Assembly: GCF_003595215.1 (NCBI RefSeq)
Contig: NZ_QYZP01000003.1
Coordinates: forward strand, 248,001-312,000
DNA: 64,000 nt
From: Nesterenkonia natronophila
GTDB lineage: Bacteria > Actinomycetota > Actinomycetes > Actinomycetales > Micrococcaceae
Direction of reading: 5' to 3'
Below the pieces are notes generated by a model, which was given only the letters and a program-made list of their open reading frames with translations, searched no databases and was not told where the DNA came from. The translations under genes and the position numbers were made by a program. Of this stretch, positions 59,535 to 64,000 are shown piece after piece; positions within the stretch are counted from its first letter, which is position 1; every line of letters starts with the position of its first letter.

Positions 59535-60824
59535 ATGGCCGACATGCCTGAAATTGTCGTAATCGTCGCACTGCTTGCGCTTGTGGCCTTCGTGGTGGTG
59601 GTGCTCGCCCAAAGCGTGCGCATCGTCCCCCAGGCCCGCGCCGGCATTATCGAACGACTCGGAAAGTACCAACGCACTCAGGGCCCTGGTCTCACCCTGC
59701 TTGTGCCCTTCATCGACCGGCTGCTGCCTATGTTGGATATGCGCGAACAGGTCGTCTCTTTCCCGCCCCAGCCGGTTATCACCGAAGACAACCTCGTGGT
59801 CTCGATCGACACCGTGGTCTACTTCCAGATCACCGATCCTAAGGCCGCAACTTACGAGATCCAGAACTACATCGTGGCCGTCGAGCAGCTCACTACGACC
59901 ACTTTGCGCAATGTGGTCGGCGGCATGAACCTCGAAGAGGCGCTGACTTCGCGGGACCAGATCAACTCTATGCTGCGCGGCGAGCTGGATAAGGTCACCG
60001 GGCGCTGGGGCATTCGCGTCGCACGGGTGGAGCTGAAAGCCATTGATCCGCCGCACAGCATCCAAGACTCCATGGAACAGCAGATGCGTGCCGAGCGCAG
60101 CCGCCGTGCCGCCATCCTTACCGCAGAGGGCAATAAGCAGTCCTCCATCCTCAACGCTGAGGGTGAGCGTCAGGCGGCCATCCTGCAGGCTGAAGGTGAT
60201 GCTCAGTCACGAATCCTTTCAGCCAATGCGGAGGCACAGGCTATCGAAACAGTTTTCAACGCAGTGCACGCCTCGGAGCCCAGCCCAGAGCTGCTCTCCT
60301 ATCAGTACCTGCAGACCCTGCCCGAGATGGCCAAGTCAGAGTCCAACACCATGTTCGTCATCCCCGGCGAGTTCGGCGAGGCCCTGAAGTCACTCTCGGG
60401 AGCCTTCGGAGGAAAAGACGAAGGCGGCAATCTCTCCTTCGAGGAGCGGGAGAAAGCACTGGAATCCCGTGCGGAGCGACTGCGTAAGCGCCGAGCTGAG
60501 GAGACACGCGGCGGTACGGGCAAGCCGGGCATCTCTTCGGCCATCGCGGACCTGGCCGAATCGGCCCGTTCCACCTCCGTTACCGACGACCACGCCAGCT
60601 ACCTGAGCTCCAAGGAATTGGAGGAGGAGGCTCGGAAGGCCGAGCACGGAAATGCCAACGCTGCGCGAAGCTCCCGCGTGCCTGGTCTCGAAGAGGACAG
60701 CACGGCCGCCCTGCGACGTGTGGCTGAGACCGCTCCCCCAGAGACTGAGCCCGACCTCGGTTTTGACGACTCCTCAGACGAGCTTGACGAAGGTTCCACG
60801 GCCTCCCAGGATCGGAATAACTGA
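59535..60824 (+). CDS. SPFH/Band 7 (stomatin-like) protein
   Basis: 429-residue protein with an N-terminal transmembrane helix (about 5-25) and an SPFH domain: RIVPQARAGIIERLGKYQRTQGPGLTLLVPFIDRL, then SFPPQPVITEDNLVVSIDTVVYFQITDPKAATYEIQNY. A coiled-coil helix region follows (QQMRAERSRRAAILTAEGNKQSSILNAEGERQAAILQAEGDAQSRIL), as in QmcA/stomatins. The C-terminal 130 residues are charged, low-complexity and specific to this protein. It probably forms membrane microdomains with NfeD. Alternative ATG at 59544. Confidence 0.92.
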   Translation: MADMPEIVVIVALLALVAFVVVVLAQSVRIVPQARAGIIERLGKYQRTQGPGLTLLVPFIDRLLPMLDMREQVVSFPPQPVITEDNLVVSIDTVVYFQITDPKAATYEIQNYIVAVEQLTTTTLRNVVGGMNLEEALTSRDQINSMLRGELDKVTGRWGIRVARVELKAIDPPHSIQDSMEQQMRAERSRRAAILTAEGNKQSSILNAEGERQAAILQAEGDAQSRILSANAEAQAIETVFNAVHASEPSPELLSYQYLQTLPEMAKSESNTMFVIPGEFGEALKSLSGAFGGKDEGGNLSFEEREKALESRAERLRKRRAEETRGGTGKPGISSAIADLAESARSTSVTDDHASYLSSKELEEEARKAEHGNANAARSSRVPGLEEDSTAALRRVAETAPPETEPDLGFDDSSDELDEGSTASQDRNN

Positions 60825-60889
60825 GCTCAAAGTGCCGTTGAGACTGGGAGACAAGAATAGCCCTGTCCGCTAAGTATGAAGGAGCAGCG

Positions 60890-61231
60890 ATGAGCGATCG
60901 CAGCCTGCGCGGTATGCGCCTGGGCGCCCAGTCCATGGAGACTGAGTCCGGAGTCGAGCCCGCACCCCGACAGAACGTCGATTATGTCTGCGAAGACGGT
61001 GAGAAGATCACGGTCACCTTTGCCGAGGATGCTGATATTCCGGCCACATGGTCTTCAGCGGCCGGCAAAGTGGGTGTTCTCGCTGAGGGGGAAGCACCTG
61101 CCGCAGAACCGGATAAGCCCGTTCGCACGCACTGGGACATGCTCTTGGAACGGCGCAGCGAGGAGGAGCTCGAAGAGATCCTCAACGATCGGCTGAAGAT
61201 TCTGCGCAGCAAGCGCGGCGAAAAGGTCTGA
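60890..61231 (+). CDS. rbpA: RNA polymerase-binding protein RbpA
   Basis: 113-residue actinobacterial transcription factor that binds sigma-A and the RNA polymerase, stabilising the open complex at promoters. The N-terminal tail RSLRGMRLGAQSMETESGVE is the standard one. The core (YVCEDGEKITVTFAEDADIPATWSSAAGKVGVL) keeps the fold but has only one of the zinc-site Cys. The basic linker/sigma-interaction domain is RTHWDMLLERRSEEELEEILNDRLKILRSKRG. The ATG has GGAGCAGCG upstream. It is a single gene with a hairpin after it. Confidence 0.95.
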   Translation: MSDRSLRGMRLGAQSMETESGVEPAPRQNVDYVCEDGEKITVTFAEDADIPATWSSAAGKVGVLAEGEAPAAEPDKPVRTHWDMLLERRSEEELEEILNDRLKILRSKRGEKV

Positions 61232-61238
61232 TTTCAGA

Positions 61239-61979
61239 CTAACGACTGAAGGCCCTGGCTCGCGCAGCCAGGGCCTTTGCGCGTGCGGAGAGTCCCCACC
61301 TTGTAACGTTGATGACCGCCTCTCTGACGATGCTTCCGCTCATTTTGGACTCCCCTACTGTCCGCTCCACAAACGTAATCGGAACTTCCTTGATGGTCTT
61401 CCCCAAAGTGGCTACCCGAAAAGTCATGTCCACCTGAAAGCCGTAGCCCACTGACTCTATGGCATCCAGATCGATGTCTTCCAAAGTACTGCGGCGAAAG
61501 ACGCGAAAGCCCGCAGTGATGTCCCGCACCCGCAGCCCCAACAAGATTCGCGAATACCCACTCCCCGCGCGTGAGATCAGCTCCCGGTGAAGGGGCCAGT
61601 TCACGACCGATCCACCGCTGACCCACCTCGATCCGATTACCAGGTCCGCGCCATCAATAGCGGCCAACAGATCCGGCAGCTGCTCCGGCTGATGGGAACC
61701 GTCAGCATCAAGTTCGACGAACAGGTCGTAGTCCCGCTCAAGCCCCCAGGTGAAACCTGCAATGTAGGCCCCACCCAGGCCGTTCTTCCTCGTCCTGTGC
61801 AGTACGTGGATCTTCTCGTCCGCTGCACTCATCTGGTCAGCCATAGCACCAGTGCCGTCCGGGCTGTTGTCATCGACGATCAGCACGTCGGTCTCCGGCA
61901 CGGCGGTCCGCAACCGGTCCACGACGGTGGGAAGCGAGTCAATCTCGTTGTAAGTGGGGATGATCGTCAAGGGCTTCAT
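61239..61979 (-). CDS. ppm1: Polyprenol monophosphomannose synthase
   Basis: 246-residue GT2 glycosyltransferase of the DPM1 type, moving mannose from GDP-mannose to polyprenyl phosphate for use in lipoglycans or protein O-mannosylation. Marks are TIIPTYNEIDSLPTVVDRL, the metal site LIVDDNSPDGTGAMAD, ELDADGSHQPEQLPDLLAAIDGADLVIGSRWVSGG, and SGYSRILLGLRVRDITAGFRVFRRSTLEDI. There are no membrane helices, as in M. tuberculosis Ppm1 domain 2. I chose the ATG at 61977-61979; a TTG at 61988 is in frame. It starts 10 bp after the amidohydrolase gene end, so it is in that operon. Confidence 0.94.
   Translation of the reverse strand: MKPLTIIPTYNEIDSLPTVVDRLRTAVPETDVLIVDDNSPDGTGAMADQMSAADEKIHVLHRTRKNGLGGAYIAGFTWGLERDYDLFVELDADGSHQPEQLPDLLAAIDGADLVIGSRWVSGGSVVNWPLHRELISRAGSGYSRILLGLRVRDITAGFRVFRRSTLEDIDLDAIESVGYGFQVDMTFRVATLGKTIKEVPITFVERTVGESKMSGSIVREAVINVTRWGLSARAKALAARARAFSR
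61249..61277 (+). terminator. Hairpin downstream of rbpA
   Basis: AAGGCCCTGGCT pairs with AGCCAGGGCCTT across a 5-nt loop (12-bp stem), 18 bases after the rbpA stop. It lies inside the 3' end of the convergent ppm1 gene. It probably ends rbpA transcription. Confidence 0.6.
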
Positions 61980-61989
61980 GGAATCCAAC

Positions 61990-63165
61990 TTACCGCCCCC
62001 GAATCACAGTGCTGACCAGTCGCGGAAGCGTTTCTCCGTCCAGATAGGGCAGCAGCGGGGTGCGAGCTCGAGTGTCGGTGCTCCACGCGGAGACTGTCGA
62101 TCCTGGGGTCTGGACCGACAGCTGCTCCACTTCCCACACGGCGTAGGTGGCATCGGTGCCGGGATTCAGCTGCCCGACCAGCGGGGGTGAGTCCGGCAGC
62201 GACCTGAAGGCCCCTCTGGTCTGAGCGTTAAAGCCTGCTCGCACGGAGACGGGATCCAGCTGATGATAGACGTGGTCTGCCACCAACTTCCACGGATTCT
62301 GGCCTTCTGCCGGGGCAGCCGAGGTTGGTACCCCCACGCGGAGTGCCGTGGCCAGATGCCCTGGGCCCGTCATGAGAACGTGCACGCCGGTGTTGAGCAG
62401 ATTCTCCCAGTGACTGCGCTCGGCAGTGTCGAAACCCACCAGAACCGTCGGCGCTGCAGGCGAAGGCCCCTGTTTGAGCTCCCGGAGGTGTTTCTGAGTG
62501 GTGACCACAGCCTCCACAACGACGCTCGGAGCTGTAGTGGAACATTCGAGCAGAAGCTGCCGTCCCGCCTCGGCGCACCACGAGCGCACACCCAGCAGAT
62601 TGGGCAGGACTTCACCGACCGTAAGTTGGACTGCCGGTGCCCGCCCTTCGGGTTCAAGAGAATCCATCAGGTCCAGTAAGTCGTTGATTGGGCCGATGGA
62701 TGGCGCTCCGCCATCGGCTTCCACACCATGGAGGTGGAGAACCGGCCATACATCCACCGGGTGTTCGGCCGCGACCCTCAAGGTCTCCCTTAAACGCTGA
62801 GTTGTCTCTGTTGTTTCATGCGCATCGATGCTTGCCCGAGTGAGGTCGACTCTCAGGCGCAGCCCCGAGTACCCCAGCTGGTGCGCAGCTCCATCAAGAA
62901 CTTCAGTGACTGCTCTGGGGCTCAGCTGACTGAATGTGAGCCCCGCCATGCCGACGAATCCGGGCGAAACAAGCGCGCGGTCCAGATCGTAGACCTCCAG
63001 GTCCTCTCTGCGCATCTGCTCCGCGGTCTCATCGGACCCGAGCCATGCCACCTGGCCCTCTTCAACAATCATCGCTTCCGCATAGGGCTCAGCGGTGGAG
63101 TGGATGGTCCCATTCATGAGCAGTTTCGGGGATGGACGCACCGTGCTAGGAACCGTCGAAGACAT
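61990..63165 (-). CDS. Amidohydrolase-like protein lacking metal ligands
   Basis: 391-residue protein with the amidohydrolase (YtcJ-type) outline: an N-terminal beta-sandwich (LLMNGTIHSTAEPYAEAMIVEEGQVAWLGSDETAEQM), a barrel region, and a C-terminal QNPWKLVADHVYHQLDPVSVRAGFNAQTRGAFR segment. After PGFVGM, where active enzymes have H-x-H, the sequence reads AGLTFSQLS, so the first metal pair is missing. It may therefore be a degenerate, non-catalytic homologue. The ATG at 63163-63165 overlaps the helicase gene end by 20 bp. It lies between a helicase and ppm1, all on one strand. Confidence 0.75.
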   Translation of the reverse strand: MSSTVPSTVRPSPKLLMNGTIHSTAEPYAEAMIVEEGQVAWLGSDETAEQMRREDLEVYDLDRALVSPGFVGMAGLTFSQLSPRAVTEVLDGAAHQLGYSGLRLRVDLTRASIDAHETTETTQRLRETLRVAAEHPVDVWPVLHLHGVEADGGAPSIGPINDLLDLMDSLEPEGRAPAVQLTVGEVLPNLLGVRSWCAEAGRQLLLECSTTAPSVVVEAVVTTQKHLRELKQGPSPAAPTVLVGFDTAERSHWENLLNTGVHVLMTGPGHLATALRVGVPTSAAPAEGQNPWKLVADHVYHQLDPVSVRAGFNAQTRGAFRSLPDSPPLVGQLNPGTDATYAVWEVEQLSVQTPGSTVSAWSTDTRARTPLLPYLDGETLPRLVSTVIRGR

Positions 63166-64000
63166 CGTCGTCAAAATCTTCCTCAATGGATTGGTAGGTG
63201 ATCGAGGAGTACGAAACCACTCCCCTTGAAATCAGGTCAACAGCGTCCCGACACCGGGTAGCAAATTTCGCGCTGGCTGTGGGCACCGCGGACAGTTGGT
63301 CAAGCACGTCAATGCACTGCTTGGCCCAGCGCACAAAATCTCCGGCCGCAAGGGGAGAATCCGTGAGGGCGGCCCGGAGGTTCGCGCCAGAGGCCCAGTA
63401 GTACATCGGCACTGCGAGTCCAAGTTCCGGTGCGGCCGTCGGCTCTAGATGATGTCGTTTCTCGAGTGCCTCGAGTTCAGCGTGAACTTCAATGCCGGCG
63501 CGCACAGCCTGGGACAGTTTCCTAGAGGGCAGCTGAGGCACAGCCCCCTCGTCCTCTCGCTTGGCCTGGTAGACCAACAGGGTTGAGAAGGAGGCGAGCT
63601 CTTCGGCGCTGAGTTGACCCAGTACCCCACGGTCCATGAGCAACTCGGTCAATAGGTCGCGTTCGCCGTAGATCCGGCGCAGGCGCTGTCCGCGCTCGGT
63701 CACCAGAAACTCGTCGACATCGAACTCTTCCGGCAGTGGATCGGCGGTGGCAATCCTCTCCTCTTGAGCGGGTTGGAGGTGTCCCAACTCGAACAGCACC
63801 CCACAGACCCGGTCAAAGGTTTTCGCGATGGATCCGGTACGCCGGTCGATCTTAGCCTTTAATTGGTCGGTCTCCCGGCGGAGCTTCCACCAGCGGTCCG
63901 CCCAGCGTGCGTGCTCCTCCCGTTCCGGACAGGAGTGACACGGGTGCCGACGCAGTTCCGTCTGGAGCTCCTCGACACCAAGGCCCATGCCGCCGTCCTG
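63146..64000 (-). CDS. DEAD/DEAH helicase C-terminal part (Mtr4/HelY-like, DSHCT), partial
   Basis: The last 284 codons of a Ski2-like helicase gene whose beginning lies beyond the window. Visible are CHSCPEREEHARWADRWWKL, a Cys/His motif of the actinobacterial HelY proteins, a long helical region, and the DSHCT domain with FGLGVPMYYWASG-like AVPMYYWASGANLRAALTD, FVRWAKQCIDVLDQLSAVP and DLISRGVVSYSSI. Such helicases act on RNA or DNA. The frame is open from the last base. It is the first visible gene of a run with the amidohydrolase-like gene and ppm1, and it overlaps the amidohydrolase-like gene. Confidence 0.9.
   Translation of the reverse strand, partial: QDGGMGLGVEELQTELRRHPCHSCPEREEHARWADRWWKLRRETDQLKAKIDRRTGSIAKTFDRVCGVLFELGHLQPAQEERIATADPLPEEFDVDEFLVTERGQRLRRIYGERDLLTELLMDRGVLGQLSAEELASFSTLLVYQAKREDEGAVPQLPSRKLSQAVRAGIEVHAELEALEKRHHLEPTAAPELGLAVPMYYWASGANLRAALTDSPLAAGDFVRWAKQCIDVLDQLSAVPTASAKFATRCRDAVDLISRGVVSYSSITYQSIEEDFDDDVFDGS

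Overview
The window reads as chromosomal DNA of a high-GC Gram-positive bacterium of the order Micrococcales, most likely the Micrococcaceae. The grounds are roughly 60% GC, many GTG/TTG starts and ATGA overlaps, actinobacterial marker genes (rbpA, sepH, the DUF3099, DUF3093, DUF4193, DUF3710 and DUF3159 families, a SufR/SUF operon, polyprenol-phosphate mannose synthase), and a Micrococcus-type oleA-oleBC-oleD cluster. I see no rRNA, tRNA, CRISPR array, insertion sequence or prophage. Nearly everything is densely packed, intact core genome.

Layout. 1-7950: truncated metallophosphoesterase, metal P1B-type ATPase, AI-2E-family permease, small lipoprotein, glutamine synthetase, RDD membrane protein and a YVTN beta-propeller lipoprotein. 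7995-18135: haem A synthase (ctaA) with an ABC-2 transporter, a DHFR-family reductase, and the complete SUF iron-sulphur operon sufR-B-D-C-S-U-T. 18387-24570: ABC-F protein, SURF1 operon, fabG plus a second SDR with enoyl-reductase-like spacing, then a BlaR1-like M56 protease and a BlaI-family repressor. The order ctaA/ABC/suf/ABC-F/fabG-enoyl reductase recalls the Rv1456c-Rv1484 region of Mycobacterium tuberculosis.

24669-36710: topoisomerase IV subunit A, a GNAT/acyl-CoA-synthetase-like protein acetyltransferase, the long-chain olefin genes oleA-oleBC-oleD, a DUF5998-like gene and a phosphodiesterase. 36728-45461: sepH, DUF4193, DUF3093, dut-DUF3710-DUF3159-RNA methyltransferase, aconitase. 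45533-57569: SOS-type dnaE2 operon with a LexA box, an epimerase fusion, catalase/lactone oxidase/ASRT-family operon, an ADH-SDR-DUF7218 stress-like operon, and a DUF3054 protein. 58025-64000: TMEM175-like channel, NfeD-SPFH pair, rbpA, ppm1, a degenerate amidohydrolase and the end of a helicase gene.

The most striking regulatory signal is a 17-bp dyad, TTCTAC-N5-GTAGAA, found at three places: upstream of the ABC-ctaA operon, upstream of the DUF3099-SURF1 operon, and upstream of the BlaI-family gene itself. At each site one half of the dyad forms the predicted -10 hexamer. This suggests a BlaI/BlaR1 circuit that controls cytochrome oxidase maturation (haem A synthesis and SURF1) rather than, or in addition to, beta-lactam resistance.

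Other points of note are a complete head-to-head hydrocarbon pathway whose OleA catalytic residues all align with the Xanthomonas enzyme, a rhodopsin-transducer-family protein with no rhodopsin beside it, and an orphan LexA-controlled dnaE2.
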